Below are positions 18,099 to 30,151 of a stretch of DNA of 53,898 bases, one piece after another (position 1 is the stretch's first letter; every line of letters begins with the position of its first letter). The DNA is from an uncultured Bacillota bacterium (GTDB lineage: Bacteria > Bacillota_I > Bacilli_A > Culicoidibacterales > ZOR0006). The translations under genes and the position numbers were made by a program. The stretch lies in NCBI GenBank assembly GCA_945956935.1, contig CAMFJD010000011.1, forward strand, positions 1-53,898, read 5' to 3'. A model generated the notes under the pieces. The model saw nothing but the letters and a program-made list of their open reading frames with translations. It made no database searches and had not been told where the DNA came from.

Positions 18099-21000
18099 TT
18101 GAAAGAGTTTGCTTATATGAAAATTGGCTTAGCCTCTCCAGAGATGATTCGTGATTGGTCATTTGGAGAAGTTAAAAAACCCGAAACAATAAATTACCGT
18201 ACATTAAAACCAGAACGTGATGGACTATTTTGTGAGCGCATATTTGGTCCTTCACGTGACTGGGAATGTCACTGTGGTAAATACAAACGTATCCGCCATA
18301 AGGGAATTGTCTGCGAGCGCTGTGGAGTTGAAGTTACGAAATCAAACGTACGTCGTGAACGTATGGGACATATTGAATTATCAGCACCAGTATCGCATAT
18401 TTGGTATTTTAAAGGTATTCCTAACCGTATGGGATTACTTTTAGACATGACACCAAAAGAGTTGGAAGAAGTTATTTATTTTGTGAAGTATGTTGTAACA
18501 GAAGTTACTCCTGATACAGATGCAGCGCGTCATATTCAATTAAAACAAGTTATGAATGAAAATGAATATCGCACAAATGCAATGAATTTTGGTAGCACGT
18601 TCCGCGCTGCTATGGGAGCAGAGGCGATTAAAGCGTTATTGGCAAATATCGATTTAGATTCAGAAGCAGAGTTGTTACGCGAAGACTTAAAAACTGCACA
18701 AGGGCAGAAGCGTGCGCGAGTCATTAAACGTCTAGAGGTTGTTGAAGCCTTCCGTCAATCGGGAAATAATCCTGAATGGATGATTATGGACGTGTTACCA
18801 GTCATCCCACCAAACATTCGTCCGATGGTTGAATTAGATGGTGGTCGTTTTGCGACATCTGACTTGAATGATTTATATCGCCGTGTAATTAACCGTAATA
18901 ATCGCTTGAAAAAATTATTAGAATTACGTGCACCTGGAATAATCGTTCAAAATGAGAAACGTATGCTTCAAGAGGCTGTTGATGCTTTGATTGATAATGG
19001 TCGTCGTGGTCGTCCGGTAACGGGACCAGGAAATCGCCCGTTAAAATCATTGTCACACATGTTGAAAGGTAAGCAAGGGCGTTTCCGCCAAAACTTACTT
19101 GGAAAGCGTGTTGACTATTCAGGTCGTTCAGTAATCGTAGTAGGTCCAACATTGAAAATTTATCAATGTGGATTACCAAAAGAAATGGCATTAGAATTAT
19201 TTAAACCATTTGTAATTCACGAACTTGTTGAGCGTGAAATGGCACAAAATATTAAGATGGCTAAAAAAATGATTGAACAACATAATCCAGCGGTTTATCC
19301 AGTGTTAGAAGAAGTTGTTCAAGGGCATCCGGTGTTATTAAACCGTGCACCAACGTTGCACCGTTTAGGAATTCAAGCATTCGAACCACGTCTAGTTGAG
19401 GGGAAAGCAATTCGCTTACACCCACTTGTAACAACAGCATTCAATGCCGATTTTGATGGAGATCAAATGGCAGTTCACGTTCCATTAAGCCAAGAAGCTC
19501 AAGCGGAAGCACGTGTCCTTATGCTAGCAGCAAACAATATCTTAAACCCGAAAGATGGAAAACCAGTTGTTACACCATCTCAGGATATGGTATTAGGGAA
19601 TTACTATTTAACAATGGAGAATGTTGGTGCGAATGGAGAAGGTTCGGTTTTTTCAAGCTTCAATGAAGCAATGATTGCATACCAAACAGGCGAGGTTTCA
19701 TTACATAGTCGTATTGCAATTAAGGCAGATGCACTAGAAAATAAAACATTTACGCCAAAACAACAAAACCAATATTTAATTACAACAGTCGGAAAATTAG
19801 TATTCAACGAAATTTTACCGGCAAGTTTCCCATATGTAAATAGTCCAAAGGAGACAGATGAGGATCAAACTCCTGATTATCATTTTGTTGATATGGGTAC
19901 AAATATTGTTATTGATATTCAACAACGTCCAGAAATTTTACCTTTTAAAAAAGGTGCACTTGGAGCATTAATCGCTCGTGTATTTAAAGTATATCGTACA
20001 ACTGAAACAGCAAAAATGTTAGATGCGATGAAAGACCTTGGATTTAAATATTCAACAATCGCTGGTATGACAGTTGCGGCAGCAGACGTAGTTACATTAG
20101 ATGATAAGAAAAATGAACTAGTTGCAGAAGCACAGAAAAAAGTTGATAAAATTGAAAAATTATTTTCACGTGGTTTAATGACTGATGATGAACGCCACCA
20201 GCAAGTTATTAAAGTATGGGCAGATGTAAAAGATGGTAAAGGTGGACTAGCTGATTCGTTAATGGAAGAGCTTGAAACAAAACATCAGCGTAATCCAATC
20301 TTTATGATGCAAGATTCAGGTGCCCGTGGGAATAAATCAAACTTTACGCAGTTAGCCGGAATGCGTGGATTAATGGCCAACCCGAAAGGGGAAACAATTG
20401 AGTTACCGATTAAATCATCATTCCGTGAAGGTTTAACAGTATTAGAGTACTTTATCTCTACTCACGGTGCGCGTAAAGGTCTTGCCGATACAGCCTTAAA
20501 AACAGCCGATTCAGGGTATTTAACTCGTCGTTTAGTTGACGTTTCTCAAGATGTTATTATCCGTGAACACGATTGTGGGACAGATAAAGGTTTAGCAGTT
20601 CGCGCATTAGCTGAAGGACGTGAAAAGATTGAAGGGTTATATGATCGTATCATTGGTCGTTATGCTCAAAAAACAGTTTTACATCCGGAAACACAAGCTG
20701 TAATTGTGAATCGTGGGGAATTAATTACTGATGAGTTAGCACAACAAGTGATTGCTGCTGATATTGAAGTCGTTGAAATTCGCTCTGCCTTAACGTGTAA
20801 TACACGCCATGGGATCTGCCAAAAATGTTATGGACGTAGTCTTGCAACAGGAAATTCTGTTGAAATCGGAGAAGCTGTCGGGGTTATGGCCGCACAGTCA
20901 ATCGGTGAACCAGGAACACAGTTAACGATGCGTACTTTCCATACAGGTGGGGTAGCCGGAGGCGATATCACACAAGGTTTACCACGTATCCAAGAGTTAT

Positions 21001-21806
21001 TTGAAGCTCGTAATCCAAAAGGAAAAGCGCTCTTATCGCAAATCGATGGAACAGTTGTCGCAATCGATGCTGCGAAAGAACGTCCAGAAATCACGGTCAA
21101 GAACGACTATGAGACAATAGAATATCAAGCACCGTACAACGCACGCGTTAAAGTTGTTGTTGGGGAACATGTTCAAGCTGGACAACGTTTAACTGAAGGA
21201 GCAATCGATCCAAAAGAGCTTTTATTACTCGGTGGAGTAGAAGCAGTACAATCATATATCATTATGGAAGTTCAAAAAGTATACCGTCTACAAGGGGTAG
21301 AAATTGAAGATAAGCATATTGAAGTTATTGTACGTCAAATGTTACGTAAAATCCGTATTGTTGATGCAGGAGATACAACAACATTACCAGGTGTATTACT
21401 AGATCACCAAGATTATTCTGTATTAAATAATGATGTTATTATGAGTGGACGTCGTCCTGCTGTTGCGCGCCCAGTATTACTAGGTATTACAAAAGCTTCG
21501 ATTGAAACAAACTCATTCTTATCAGCTGCATCATTCCAGGAGACTACGCGCGTATTAACAGATGCAGCTGTCAAAGGAAAAACAGACCACTTACTTGGGT
21601 TAAAAGAAAATGTTATCATCGGTAACTTAATCCCAGCAGGTACTGGATTCAGCAAATATCAAGGAATCGAAGTGACTGATGGAAATGAACTACCAGAAAT
21701 GGAAAGTTTTGAAACAGCAGGAGTAACCGATTTTGAGAATACAGAAATTTATCAATTTGAAGGAAGCGAAGCATTCCATGAAGTTGATGAAGATGAAATG
21801 TATTAA
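18099..21806 (+). CDS. rpoC: RNA polymerase beta' subunit
   Basis: A 1235-residue beta' subunit. The N-terminal zinc site [13 protein letters not shown] with CERCG, and the active-site NADFDGDQM at 449-457 holding the catalytic Mg2+, are present, as are the trigger-loop and second zinc-site segments ([16 protein letters not shown]). The start is TTG 18099, eight bases after GGGGGT, the second consecutive TTG start. The frame opens at TTG 18084, but that lies before the ribosome site. No ybxF-type L7Ae gene follows, unlike Bacillus. Confidence 0.96.
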   Translation: MKEFAYMKIGLASPEMIRDWSFGEVKKPETINYRTLKPERDGLFCERIFGPSRDWECHCGKYKRIRHKGIVCERCGVEVTKSNVRRERMGHIELSAPVSHIWYFKGIPNRMGLLLDMTPKELEEVIYFVKYVVTEVTPDTDAARHIQLKQVMNENEYRTNAMNFGSTFRAAMGAEAIKALLANIDLDSEAELLREDLKTAQGQKRARVIKRLEVVEAFRQSGNNPEWMIMDVLPVIPPNIRPMVELDGGRFATSDLNDLYRRVINRNNRLKKLLELRAPGIIVQNEKRMLQEAVDALIDNGRRGRPVTGPGNRPLKSLSHMLKGKQGRFRQNLLGKRVDYSGRSVIVVGPTLKIYQCGLPKEMALELFKPFVIHELVEREMAQNIKMAKKMIEQHNPAVYPVLEEVVQGHPVLLNRAPTLHRLGIQAFEPRLVEGKAIRLHPLVTTAFNADFDGDQMAVHVPLSQEAQAEARVLMLAANNILNPKDGKPVVTPSQDMVLGNYYLTMENVGANGEGSVFSSFNEAMIAYQTGEVSLHSRIAIKADALENKTFTPKQQNQYLITTVGKLVFNEILPASFPYVNSPKETDEDQTPDYHFVDMGTNIVIDIQQRPEILPFKKGALGALIARVFKVYRTTETAKMLDAMKDLGFKYSTIAGMTVAAADVVTLDDKKNELVAEAQKKVDKIEKLFSRGLMTDDERHQQVIKVWADVKDGKGGLADSLMEELETKHQRNPIFMMQDSGARGNKSNFTQLAGMRGLMANPKGETIELPIKSSFREGLTVLEYFISTHGARKGLADTALKTADSGYLTRRLVDVSQDVIIREHDCGTDKGLAVRALAEGREKIEGLYDRIIGRYAQKTVLHPETQAVIVNRGELITDELAQQVIAADIEVVEIRSALTCNTRHGICQKCYGRSLATGNSVEIGEAVGVMAAQSIGEPGTQLTMRTFHTGGVAGGDITQGLPRIQELFEARNPKGKALLSQIDGTVVAIDAAKERPEITVKNDYETIEYQAPYNARVKVVVGEHVQAGQRLTEGAIDPKELLLLGGVEAVQSYIIMEVQKVYRLQGVEIEDKHIEVIVRQMLRKIRIVDAGDTTTLPGVLLDHQDYSVLNNDVIMSGRRPAVARPVLLGITKASIETNSFLSAASFQETTRVLTDAAVKGKTDHLLGLKENVIIGNLIPAGTGFSKYQGIEVTDGNELPEMESFETAGVTDFENTEIYQFEGSEAFHEVDEDEMY

Positions 21807-21827
21807 ACAAAATTTAATATAACTTCG

Positions 21828-21856
21828 TTGACACGACTGACTAGCTATGATATTAT
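21828..21856 (+). promoter_or_regulatory. str operon promoter (before rpsL)
   Basis: TTGACA (21828-21833), a 17-base spacer and TATTAT (21851-21856), preceded by TGA as an extended -10. It lies 21 bases after the rpoC stop. Confidence 0.8.
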
Positions 21857-21885
21857 ATCTAAGGCATATCTTAGAAGATTGATTT

Positions 21886-21924
21886 GGGTACAGCGTCCAA
21901 AAGACGCTGTCCCATTTGTTTTAC
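21886..21924 (+). promoter_or_regulatory. Attenuator-like hairpin in the rpsL leader
   Basis: GGG plus ACAGCGTC pairs with GACGCTGT plus CCC (21886-21913) with one bulged T, loop CAAAA, then ATTTGTTTTA. The stem is strong and the T-tract moderate, so it may be a conditional terminator. A second small stem, ACACC/GGTGT, follows at 21936-21949. The ligand is unknown. Confidence 0.5.
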
Positions 21925-21997
21925 CCCTTATTGAAACACCTGGAGGTGTGGGTCTAAGGTATAGATGTCAGTATTGTTTACGAGAGGAGGAAAAAAA

Positions 21998-22411
21998 ATG
22001 CCTACTATTAACCAGTTAGTTCGCAAAGGACGCCAATCAAAAGTAACTAAGTCTAAATCTCCAGCATTAAACGTTGGATTAAACAGCTTAAAGAAAAAAC
22101 AAACGGATACAAAATCACCACAAAAACGTGGTGTATGTACACGTGTTGGAACAATGACTCCAAAGAAACCGAACTCGGCCTTACGTAAGTATGCACGTGT
22201 TCGTTTAACAAATGGTATCGAGGTTACAGCGTATATCCCAGGTGAAGGACACAACTTACAAGAGCACAGTGTCGTATTAATCCGCGGAGGACGTGTAAAA
22301 GACTTACCTGGGGTTCGTTACCGTATTATTCGTGGTGCGCTTGATACTGCCGGTGTTAACAACCGTCGTCAATCACGTTCACGTTATGGAGCAAAACGCC
22401 CGAAAAACTAA
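21998..22411 (+). CDS. rpsL: Ribosomal protein uS12
   Basis: A 137-residue decoding-centre protein. The loops [11 protein letters not shown] and the later PGVRYR segment are wild-type-like, with lysine at the classic streptomycin-resistance positions. The start is ATG 21998 after GAGGAGG; the upstream in-frame extension is leader. It is the first gene of the str operon. Confidence 0.97.
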   Translation: MPTINQLVRKGRQSKVTKSKSPALNVGLNSLKKKQTDTKSPQKRGVCTRVGTMTPKKPNSALRKYARVRLTNGIEVTAYIPGEGHNLQEHSVVLIRGGRVKDLPGVRYRIIRGALDTAGVNNRRQSRSRYGAKRPKN

Positions 22412-22481
22412 TTTTATTTACAACCATTTAGATTGTGCAATTGCATAAATCATAAAAAAGAAATGGAAGGAGGAAATTTCT

Positions 22482-22952
22482 ATGCCACGTAAAGGTTCAG
22501 TTGCTAAACGTGATGTGTTAGCAGATCCAATTTACAACTCGAAATTAGTTACGCGTTTAATTAACCGTTTAATGTTAGACGGAAAACGCGGAACAGCGCA
22601 AAATATTCTTTATGGAGCGTTTGAATTAGTTCAAGAAAAAACTGGTCAAGAGCCATTAGCAGTTTTCGAACAAGCGTTAGAAAACATTATGCCAGTTTTA
22701 GAAGTAAAGTCACGCCGTGTTGGTGGAGCTAACTATCAAGTACCAGTTGAAGTAAGCCCAGAGCGCCGTGTTACTTTAGCATTACGTTGGTTAGTAGCTA
22801 ACAGCCGTAAGCGTAACGATAAATCAATGCGTTTACGTCTAGCTAACGAAATCATCGATGCATCTAACGGAACAGGAGCTTCAGTTAAGAAGCGTGAGGA
22901 CACTCACAAAATGGCAGAAGCGAACAAAGCATTTGCTCACTTCCGCTGGTAA
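22482..22952 (+). CDS. rpsG: Ribosomal protein uS7
   Basis: A 156-residue small-subunit head protein that organises the 3' domain of 16S rRNA. It includes the conserved [16 protein letters not shown] start and the C-terminal [20 protein letters not shown]. Length is standard. The Shine-Dalgarno is GGAGGA. In E. coli S7 represses the str operon. The structured region before fusA follows. Confidence 0.97.
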   Translation: MPRKGSVAKRDVLADPIYNSKLVTRLINRLMLDGKRGTAQNILYGAFELVQEKTGQEPLAVFEQALENIMPVLEVKSRRVGGANYQVPVEVSPERRVTLALRWLVANSRKRNDKSMRLRLANEIIDASNGTGASVKKREDTHKMAEANKAFAHFRW

Positions 22953-23030
22953 GATTTTTCACAACTTCATGCTGTTGAAAGATTATATAAATTTGTTAGT
23001 TGAATTCAATATATTCGCTACAACATAGAA

Positions 23031-23104
23031 GAAACAGAGCACGGAGAATTTAATTCTAGCGAACTTTCATTTTTTAAAAATGAAACAGAGCACGTGCTCG
23101 TTTC
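23031..23104 (+). promoter_or_regulatory. fusA leader: repeated 13-mer and competing hairpins
   Basis: GAAACAGAGCACG occurs twice, at 23031-23043 and 23082-23094. The second copy runs straight into GTGCTC-GTTTC (23094-23104), forming a near-perfect hairpin. The first copy could pair with the same downstream arm, so two exclusive folds are possible. A third stem, TTTCATTTTT/AAAAATGAAA (23065-23085), overlaps the second copy. No T-run follows, so control of translation or RNA stability is more likely than termination. Confidence 0.5.
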
Positions 23105-23148
23105 ACTATATGTTGAAAAAAATTAAAAACCGAGAGGGGTTATTACAA

Positions 23149-25224
23149 ATGGCACGTAAGTTTCCATTAGAAAAAACACGTAACATCGGAATCATGGCTC
23201 ACATCGATGCCGGGAAAACGACAACAACAGAGCGTATCCTTTACTATACAGGTGTTAACCACAAAATCGGAGAAGTTCACGATGGTGGAGCTACAATGGA
23301 CTGGATGGCTCAAGAGCAAGAACGTGGAATCACAATCACTTCAGCTGCAACAACTGCTGAATGGGATGGATACCGTGTAAACATCATCGATACACCAGGT
23401 CACGTAGACTTCACAATTGAAGTTGAGCGTTCTTTACGTGTATTAGATGGTGCTGTAACTGTACTTGATGCAAAAAATGGTGTGCAGCCACAAACTGAAA
23501 CAGTTTGGCGTCAAGCAACTCGTTATGGAGTACCACGTATCGTATTCGTAAACAAAATGGACTCTACAGGAGCTGATTTTGTTAAAGCTGCTGCAACATT
23601 AAAAGACCGTTTACGCGCACAAGCTGCTTTAATCCAATTAAATATTGGTGCTGAAGATCAATTCAATGGAATCATTGACTTAATCGAAATGAAAGCCCAC
23701 ATGTACAAAAATGATTTAGGGACTGATATTGAAGTAACTGAAATCCCGGCTGATTACTTAGATGAAGCACAAGCTTTACGAGAAGAGTTAGTAGAAACAG
23801 TTGCGAACTTCAATGAAGACCTAATGATGAAATACTTAGAGGGTGAAGAAATTTCAATTCCTGAGTTAAAAGAAGCAATTCGTTTAGCAACTTTAACAGC
23901 TGAGTTCTATCCAGTTTTATGTGGTTCAGCATATAAAAATAAAGGTGTTCAGTTAATGTTAGATGCTGTTATTGATTACTTGCCAGCTCCAGTTGACGTA
24001 CCTGCAATTAAAGGTGTGTTAGAAGATGGAAGTGAAGTTGAACGTCAATCTTCAGATGAAGAACCGTTCTCAGCATTAGCATTCAAAATCATGACTGACC
24101 CATATGTAGGAAAATTAACATTCTTCCGTGTATATGCAGGAACATTAGATTCAGGTTCATATGTATTAAATGCTACGAAAGATAAGCGCGAGCGTATTGG
24201 GCGTATCTTACAAATGCACGCTAATAGCCGTGAAGAAATTTCAAAAGTGTACGCTGGAGATATTGCAGCAGCTGTTGGATTAAAAGATACAACAACAGGT
24301 GATACATTATGTGCTGAAAAGCACCCAATTATCCTTGAAACAATTAACTTCCCAGAGCCAGTTATCTCTGTAGCGATTGAACCAAAATCAAAAGCTGACC
24401 AAGATAAAATGGGATTAGCACTTTCAAAATTAGCTGAAGAGGATCCATCATTCAAAGCATGGACTGATCAAGAAACAGGACAAACAATCATCGCTGGTAT
24501 GGGTGAATTACACTTAGATATCATCGTTGACCGTATGCGTCGTGAGTTCAAGGTAGAAGCTAATGTTGGTGCACCACAAGTTTCTTATCGTGAAACATTC
24601 CGTCAAACTGCAGAAGTTGAAGGGAAATTTGTTCGTCAATCTGGTGGACGTGGACAATTCGGGCACGTTTGGGTTAAATTTGAACCAGCTGGAGAAGGTG
24701 AAGGATTCACATTCGTTGATGGTGTTGTTGGTGGGGTTGTACCTCGTGAATACATTCCATCAGTACAAAAAGGTATTGAAAATGCTATGGAAAACGGAGT
24801 TCTTGCTGGATTCCCATTAGTAGATATCAAAGCAACATTATTTGATGGTTCATACCATGATGTCGATTCATCGCAAATGGCATTCGAAGTTGCTGCTTCA
24901 ATGGCATTAAAAGCTGCTGCTGCTAAATGTAAGGCTGTTATTTTAGAGCCTACAATGAAAGTAGAAGTAGAAATTCCAGAAGAGTACATGGGAGATGTAA
25001 TGGGAGACATTACTTCACGTCGTGGTAACTTAGAAGGAATGGAGAACCGTAATGGTGCTCAAATCATTAATGCAATGGTACCTTTATCAGAAATGTTTGG
25101 ATACGCAACATCATTACGTTCTATGACTCAAGGTCGTGGAACATATACGATGGTATTCGATCACTACCAAGAAGTACCAAAGAGCATCGCTGAAGATGTA
25201 ATCAAAACTGCACAAGGAAAATAA
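23149..25224 (+). CDS. fusA: Elongation factor G
   Basis: A 691-residue translocase GTPase. G1 is [10 protein letters not shown]2/G3 include the ERGITITSA segment and DTPGHVD, and G4 is NKMD. Domains II to V follow at full length, including the domain IV tip. The start is ATG 23149 after GAGAGGGG, giving [12 protein letters not shown]; the upstream in-frame ATG at 23080 falls inside the leader hairpins and lacks a ribosome site. No sign of a second, resistance-type copy. Confidence 0.97.
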   Translation: MARKFPLEKTRNIGIMAHIDAGKTTTTERILYYTGVNHKIGEVHDGGATMDWMAQEQERGITITSAATTAEWDGYRVNIIDTPGHVDFTIEVERSLRVLDGAVTVLDAKNGVQPQTETVWRQATRYGVPRIVFVNKMDSTGADFVKAAATLKDRLRAQAALIQLNIGAEDQFNGIIDLIEMKAHMYKNDLGTDIEVTEIPADYLDEAQALREELVETVANFNEDLMMKYLEGEEISIPELKEAIRLATLTAEFYPVLCGSAYKNKGVQLMLDAVIDYLPAPVDVPAIKGVLEDGSEVERQSSDEEPFSALAFKIMTDPYVGKLTFFRVYAGTLDSGSYVLNATKDKRERIGRILQMHANSREEISKVYAGDIAAAVGLKDTTTGDTLCAEKHPIILETINFPEPVISVAIEPKSKADQDKMGLALSKLAEEDPSFKAWTDQETGQTIIAGMGELHLDIIVDRMRREFKVEANVGAPQVSYRETFRQTAEVEGKFVRQSGGRGQFGHVWVKFEPAGEGEGFTFVDGVVGGVVPREYIPSVQKGIENAMENGVLAGFPLVDIKATLFDGSYHDVDSSQMAFEVAASMALKAAAAKCKAVILEPTMKVEVEIPEEYMGDVMGDITSRRGNLEGMENRNGAQIINAMVPLSEMFGYATSLRSMTQGRGTYTMVFDHYQEVPKSIAEDVIKTAQGK

Positions 25225-25269
25225 TTTCTTGAGTAGAAGTTGATAACTTCTTACCTAATCAATCAAAAT

Positions 25270-25310
25270 TAGGAAAATACATATTGTATTTTCCTAGTTT
25301 ATGATATAAA
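25270..25310 (+). promoter_or_regulatory. Palindrome and extended -10 promoter between fusA and tuf
   Basis: TAGGAAAATACA (25270-25281) and TGTATTTTCCTA (25285-25296) form a perfect 12-base inverted repeat with a 3-base loop. TGA-TATAAA (25302-25310) downstream is a likely extended -10, and the right arm covers the place of the -35. This may be a weak terminator plus a tuf promoter, or an operator. Confidence 0.5.
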
Positions 25311-25358
25311 ATCTATATGATAGTTTAATTTTTACAAAATTCAAGGAGGAATTTTACA

Positions 25359-26543
25359 ATGGCAAAGCAAAAATTCGAACGTTCGAAACCGCACGTTAAC
25401 ATTGGTACAATCGGTCACGTTGACCACGGTAAAACAACTTTAACAGCTGCTATCACTTCTGTATTAGCAAAAGCTGGTGGAGCAGAAGCTATGGCTTACG
25501 ATCAAATCGACGGTGCTCCTGAAGAGCGTGAGCGTGGAATCACAATCAACACTGCACACGTTGAGTATGAAACAGCTACTCGTCACTACGCACACGTTGA
25601 CTGCCCAGGACATGCTGACTACGTTAAAAACATGATCACTGGTGCTGCTCAAATGGACGGAGCTATCTTAGTTATCGCTGCTACTGACGGACCAATGGCT
25701 CAAACTCGTGAGCACATCTTATTATCTCGTCAAGTAGGTGTACCTTACATCGTTGTTTTCTTAAACAAAGTTGACATGGTAGATGATGAAGAATTATTAG
25801 AGTTAGTTGAAATGGAAGTTCGTGACTTATTATCAGAATACGATTTCCCAGGAGATGACACTCCAGTAATCAAAGGTTCTGCTTTAAAAGCATTACAAGG
25901 TGAAGCTGATTATGAAGCAAAAATCTTAGAATTAATGGCTGCTGTAGATGAGTATATCCCAACTCCAGAACGCGATATCGATAAACCATTCTTAATGCCA
26001 GTAGAGGACGTATTCTCAATCACTGGACGTGGTACTGTAGCAACTGGACGTATCGAACGTGGACGTTTAAATGTCAATGATAAAGTTGAATTAGTTGGTA
26101 TTAACGAAACTCGTGAAACAGTAGTAACTGCTGTTGAAATGTTCCGTAAATTATTAGACTATGCAGATGCTGGAGAAAACATTGGAGCATTATTACGTGG
26201 TGTAACTCGTGAAGATATCGAACGTGGTCAAGTATTAGCTAAACCAGGTTCAGTAACTCCACACACTAATGTAAAAGCACAAGTTTACGTATTATCAAAA
26301 GAAGAGGGTGGACGTCACACTCCATTCTTCTCAAACTACCGCCCACAATTCTACTTCCGTACAACGGACGTTACAGGTGTAATCCAGTTACCAGAAGGAA
26401 CTGAAATGGTTATGCCAGGTGACCACGTAGAAATGACTGTAGAATTAATTTCACCAATCGCAATCGAAGAAGGAACTAAATTCTCTATTCGTGAAGGTGG
26501 ACGTACAGTAGGTGCTGGTTCAGTAACTGAAATCATTAAGTAA
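25359..26543 (+). CDS. tuf: Elongation factor Tu
   Basis: A 394-residue EF-Tu delivering aminoacyl-tRNA to the ribosome. GTPase motifs are [17 protein letters not shown] and NKVDMVDD; domains II and III are complete, ending [13 protein letters not shown]. Codon use is clearly biased towards the preferred set, as for the most abundant protein. The Shine-Dalgarno is AAGGAGG. It probably has its own promoter as well as fusA read-through. Confidence 0.98.
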   Translation: MAKQKFERSKPHVNIGTIGHVDHGKTTLTAAITSVLAKAGGAEAMAYDQIDGAPEERERGITINTAHVEYETATRHYAHVDCPGHADYVKNMITGAAQMDGAILVIAATDGPMAQTREHILLSRQVGVPYIVVFLNKVDMVDDEELLELVEMEVRDLLSEYDFPGDDTPVIKGSALKALQGEADYEAKILELMAAVDEYIPTPERDIDKPFLMPVEDVFSITGRGTVATGRIERGRLNVNDKVELVGINETRETVVTAVEMFRKLLDYADAGENIGALLRGVTREDIERGQVLAKPGSVTPHTNVKAQVYVLSKEEGGRHTPFFSNYRPQFYFRTTDVTGVIQLPEGTEMVMPGDHVEMTVELISPIAIEEGTKFSIREGGRTVGAGSVTEIIK

Positions 26544-26560
26544 TTTGATTTAATGATTTG

Positions 26561-26588
26561 AAAAGAAGACTTAGGTCTTCTTTTTTTT
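26561..26588 (+). terminator. Terminator after tuf
   Basis: AGAAGAC / GTCTTCT around TTAG, followed by eight T. It ends the str operon. Confidence 0.88.
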
Positions 26589-26746
26589 CGTTATTAATAG
26601 TGCAGACACACGAGGAAGTGTTGTTTTTATAAAGTGTTAATATATGTATAGTTGTTTCTTCATCAGTGAGTGTGTAGAATAATAGAGGTACTAAAGATGC
26701 AGATGGAACGATAATAAAAAAACTTTTTTAAAAAGCAAAAAAACTC
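26589..26746. other. AT-rich gap upstream of the S10 promoters
   Basis: About 160 bases of AT-rich DNA with A- and T-tracts (26715-26745) directly before promoter P1, which could act as an UP element. I see no gene here. Confidence 0.4.
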
Positions 26747-26775
26747 TTGCTATTTTAATAGACAATCTGTATAAT
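26747..26775 (+). promoter_or_regulatory. S10 operon promoter P1
   Basis: TTGCTA (26747-26752), 17 bases, TATAAT (26770-26775). Confidence 0.75.
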
Positions 26776-26834
26776 ATAGAACAGTTGCTGAAACAGAAAT
26801 GAATGAACAGAAAGTAAAAAGTATAAATTTACGC

Positions 26835-26863
26835 TTGCAAATTCATGAAAGTTTTGGTAAAAT
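26835..26863 (+). promoter_or_regulatory. S10 operon promoter P2
   Basis: TTGCAA (26835-26840), 17 bases, TAAAAT (26858-26863) with TGG in front, an extended -10. It lies 88 bases after P1; two tandem promoters fit the high demand for this operon. Confidence 0.75.
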
Positions 26864-26889
26864 AATAAGGTATTACTGCTTTGATGTGT

Positions 26890-26984
26890 AAGGTTGCTGA
26901 CACACCCGGAAGAGTTGTTTTAACTTCTCGGCCAGCCGGGGTTCGGGTTAATTTATGCGGAGCAGGTCCACAAATTTGAAAGGA
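26890..26984 (+). promoter_or_regulatory. Structured S10 leader before rpsJ
   Basis: After P2 the leader holds GGTTGCTGACACACCCGG, with CCCGG (26905-26909) pairing with CCGGG (26936-26940) and an inner AGAGTT/AACTTCT stem. GGAGCAGGTCCAC follows near 26959. The GTTGCTGACACACCCGG stretch is, as I recall, found before rpsJ in other Bacilli. It is unlike the E. coli L4-binding leader. No T-run, so translational or stability control is more likely. Confidence 0.5.
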
Positions 26985-26994
26985 GGACAAAAAA

Positions 26995-27300
26995 ATGGCA
27001 AATAAAATTCGTATTCGTTTAAAAGCTTATGATCACAAATTGATCGATCAATCAGCAGTGAAAATTGTTGAAGCTGCGAAGAAAACAGGTGCTGAGGTTG
27101 CAGGTCCAATCCCATTACCAGTAGAACGTAGTGTGTACACAATCATTCGTGCGGTACACAAATACAAAGATTCACGCGAACAATTCGAAATGCGCACACA
27201 CAAGCGTTTAATCGACATTACTGGGTGGTCTCAAGAGACTGTAAGTGCGTTAGAAAACTTAAACTTACCAGCTGGTGTCGAAATCGACATTAAATTATAA
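26995..27300 (+). CDS. rpsJ: Ribosomal protein uS10 (NusE)
   Basis: A 101-residue S10, part of the small-subunit head, which also acts as NusE, the NusG partner linking ribosome and polymerase. The conserved [17 protein letters not shown] start and [11 protein letters not shown] loop are intact. The start follows AAAGGAGG. It is the first gene of the S10-spc-alpha cluster, 16 bases before rplC. Confidence 0.97.
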   Translation: MANKIRIRLKAYDHKLIDQSAVKIVEAAKKTGAEVAGPIPLPVERSVYTIIRAVHKYKDSREQFEMRTHKRLIDITGWSQETVSALENLNLPAGVEIDIKL

Positions 27301-27316
27301 TTTGGAGGTGCAACTC

Positions 27317-27991
27317 ATGGCAAAAGGAATCTTAGGTCGTAAAATCGGAATGACTCAAGTATTTACAGTTGAAGGTGAATTAGTACCAGTAACTGTAATC
27401 GAAGTTACTCCTAATGTTGTTTTACAAACAAAGACTGTTGAATCTGATGGATACACAGCTGTTCAATTCGGATTCATGGACAAACCAGAACGTTTAGCAA
27501 ACAAACCAGAAATGGGGATTGCTGCTAAAGCTGAAACTGCTCCTAAGCGCTTCATCCGTGAGATTCGTGATTTTGAAATCGCGGTCGAAGTTGGACAAGA
27601 AGTTACTGCAGCTGATGTTTTTGCGGCAGGTGAAATTGTAGACGTAACTGGAACTTCAAAAGGTAAAGGTTTCCAAGGGGTTATCAAACGTCATGGACAA
27701 TCACGCGGACCTATGGCTCATGGTTCTCGTTACCACCGTCGTCCTGGTTCAATGGGTGCGGTAGCAGCGAACCGTGTATTCAAAGGTAAAAAATTACCTG
27801 GACAAACTGGTAATGTACAAGTAACTGTACAAAACTTAGAAGTTGTTAAAATTGATACTGAAAACAATGTTATCTTAATCAAAGGTAACGTACCAGGATC
27901 AAAACGTTCATTAGTAACAATCAAAGCAGCAGCAAAAACTACTAAAGTTAAAGAAGCAAAAAACTTAGTAGATTATGCTAGCAATAACTAA
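27317..27991 (+). CDS. rplC: Ribosomal protein uL3
   Basis: A 224-residue L3 with the long internal loop that reaches the peptidyl-transferase centre ([21 protein letters not shown] region, about 128-150). It also stimulates MrnC in Bacillus. The start is ATG 27317 after GGAGGTG; an upstream open stretch lies within rpsJ. A C-terminal tail of about 15 residues is longer than usual. Confidence 0.96.
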   Translation: MAKGILGRKIGMTQVFTVEGELVPVTVIEVTPNVVLQTKTVESDGYTAVQFGFMDKPERLANKPEMGIAAKAETAPKRFIREIRDFEIAVEVGQEVTAADVFAAGEIVDVTGTSKGKGFQGVIKRHGQSRGPMAHGSRYHRRPGSMGAVAANRVFKGKKLPGQTGNVQVTVQNLEVVKIDTENNVILIKGNVPGSKRSLVTIKAAAKTTKVKEAKNLVDYASNN

Positions 27992-28019
27992 TTCGTAATT
28001 TGCGAAAGGAGGAACAAAG

Positions 28020-28643
28020 ATGCCTACTGTAGCGTTATTTAACCAACAAGGTGAAAAATTAGAAGATATTCAATTGAATGCTGCTGTGTTTGGAGTGGAA
28101 CCACACCAACAAGCAATGTTTGATGCAATCGTGATGCAACGCGCATCTTTACGCCAAGGGACGCATGCTGTTAAAAACCGTTCAGCGGTTGCAGGTGGTG
28201 GACGTAAACCTTGGAAACAAAAAGGAACTGGACGTGCTCGTCAAGGTTCTATTCGTGCCGCACAATGGCGTGGCGGTGGTGTAGTTTTCGGACCAACTCC
28301 ACGTAGCTACTCTGTTGATATGAACAAAAAGGTTTACCGCTTAGCGTTAAAATCTGTTCTTGCGACAAAAGTAAATGAAGGGAAATTCATCGTAGTTGAT
28401 GCGTTAACTTTCGAAAAACCACAAACAAAAGCGATGGTAAACGTGTTATCAGCATTAAATGTTGATCGTAAACCATTATTAATCACTTCAGACTTGAATG
28501 TAAACGTTGCTTTATCAGCACGTAACATCCCTGGAGCATTAACATTAACAGCTAATTCTGTAAGTGTATTAGAGATCGCTAATGCCGATACTGTAATCAT
28601 CACTTTAGATGCTGTTAAACAATTAGAGGAGGTGCTTGCATAA
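28020..28643 (+). CDS. rplD: Ribosomal protein uL4
   Basis: A 207-residue L4 with the extended loop lining the exit tunnel ([18 protein letters not shown], about 60-77), the macrolide-resistance region, of wild-type appearance. The start follows AAAGGAGG. The stop codon shares one base with the rplW start, showing translational coupling. Whether L4 autoregulates here is unknown, since the leader is not of the E. coli type. Confidence 0.97.
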   Translation: MPTVALFNQQGEKLEDIQLNAAVFGVEPHQQAMFDAIVMQRASLRQGTHAVKNRSAVAGGGRKPWKQKGTGRARQGSIRAAQWRGGGVVFGPTPRSYSVDMNKKVYRLALKSVLATKVNEGKFIVVDALTFEKPQTKAMVNVLSALNVDRKPLLITSDLNVNVALSARNIPGALTLTANSVSVLEIANADTVIITLDAVKQLEEVLA

Positions 28644-28927
28644 TGAAACACTATGCTGATATTATTAAGCGCCCAATCATCACAGAAAAAACTGCGATGA
28701 TGTCTGCTGAACGTAAGTTCGTATTCGAAGTTGCTGCAGACGCAAACAAAACAGCTATCAAACAAGCGGTTGAACTGTTATTTGACGGAGTTAAAGTTGC
28801 GAATGTTAACACTATTAACTCTAAACCAAAAGCACGTCGTGTTGGTCGTCACTTAGGAAAAACTGCTGCTGTTCGTAAAGCAATCATTACTTTAACAGCA
28901 GATAGCAAAGAAATCGAATTATTCTAG
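28643..28927 (+). CDS. rplW: Ribosomal protein uL23
   Basis: A 94-residue L23 at the tunnel exit, the docking site for trigger factor and SRP. It has the [12 protein letters not shown] start and the [22 protein letters not shown]-binding loop. ATG 28643 overlaps the rplD stop by one base; a GGAGG ribosome site lies within the end of rplD. Confidence 0.96.
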   Translation: MKHYADIIKRPIITEKTAMMSAERKFVFEVAADANKTAIKQAVELLFDGVKVANVNTINSKPKARRVGRHLGKTAAVRKAIITLTADSKEIELF

Positions 28928-28969
28928 TCAACTAGAAAAAATAAAATACGTTGAAGGAGGAACACCCCA

Positions 28970-29806
<837 letters not shown>

Positions 29807-29840
29807 TTAACGTCGTAACAAACGAAGGGAGGTCAATCAG

Positions 29841-30119
29841 ATGGCTCGTAGCTTGAAAAAAGGACCATTCGTAGATGGACACTTAATGAAGAAAGTGGAG
29901 AAGTTAAACGAAACAGATCGTAAAGAAGTAATTCAAACTTGGTCACGTCGTTCAACAATCTTCCCACAGTTCGTAGGTCATACAATCGCCGTTCACAACG
30001 GTCGTGAACATATCCCAGTTTACGTTACTGAGGACATGGTAGGTCACAAATTGGGAGAATTCTCACCAACACGTACATACCGTGGGCATGATGTAGACAA
30101 AAAGACAAAGAAAAAATAA
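29841..30119 (+). CDS. rpsS: Ribosomal protein uS19
   Basis: A 92-residue small-subunit head protein that contacts A- and P-site tRNAs and forms a bridge with the large subunit. It starts [16 protein letters not shown] and ends with a basic tail. GGGAGG ribosome site; 34 bases after rplB. Confidence 0.97.
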   Translation: MARSLKKGPFVDGHLMKKVEKLNETDRKEVIQTWSRRSTIFPQFVGHTIAVHNGREHIPVYVTEDMVGHKLGEFSPTRTYRGHDVDKKTKKK

Positions 30120-30151
30120 GAAACTATAGCTAGTTGAAGGGAGGACCTAAA

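Noticed and set aside
30134-30151. Upstream TTG start for rplV, and similar extended starts for rplK, rplA, rpsL, fusA, rplC and copY
   Set aside because: Each extension starts within or before the Shine-Dalgarno sequence, and the shorter start gives the family's normal N-terminus.
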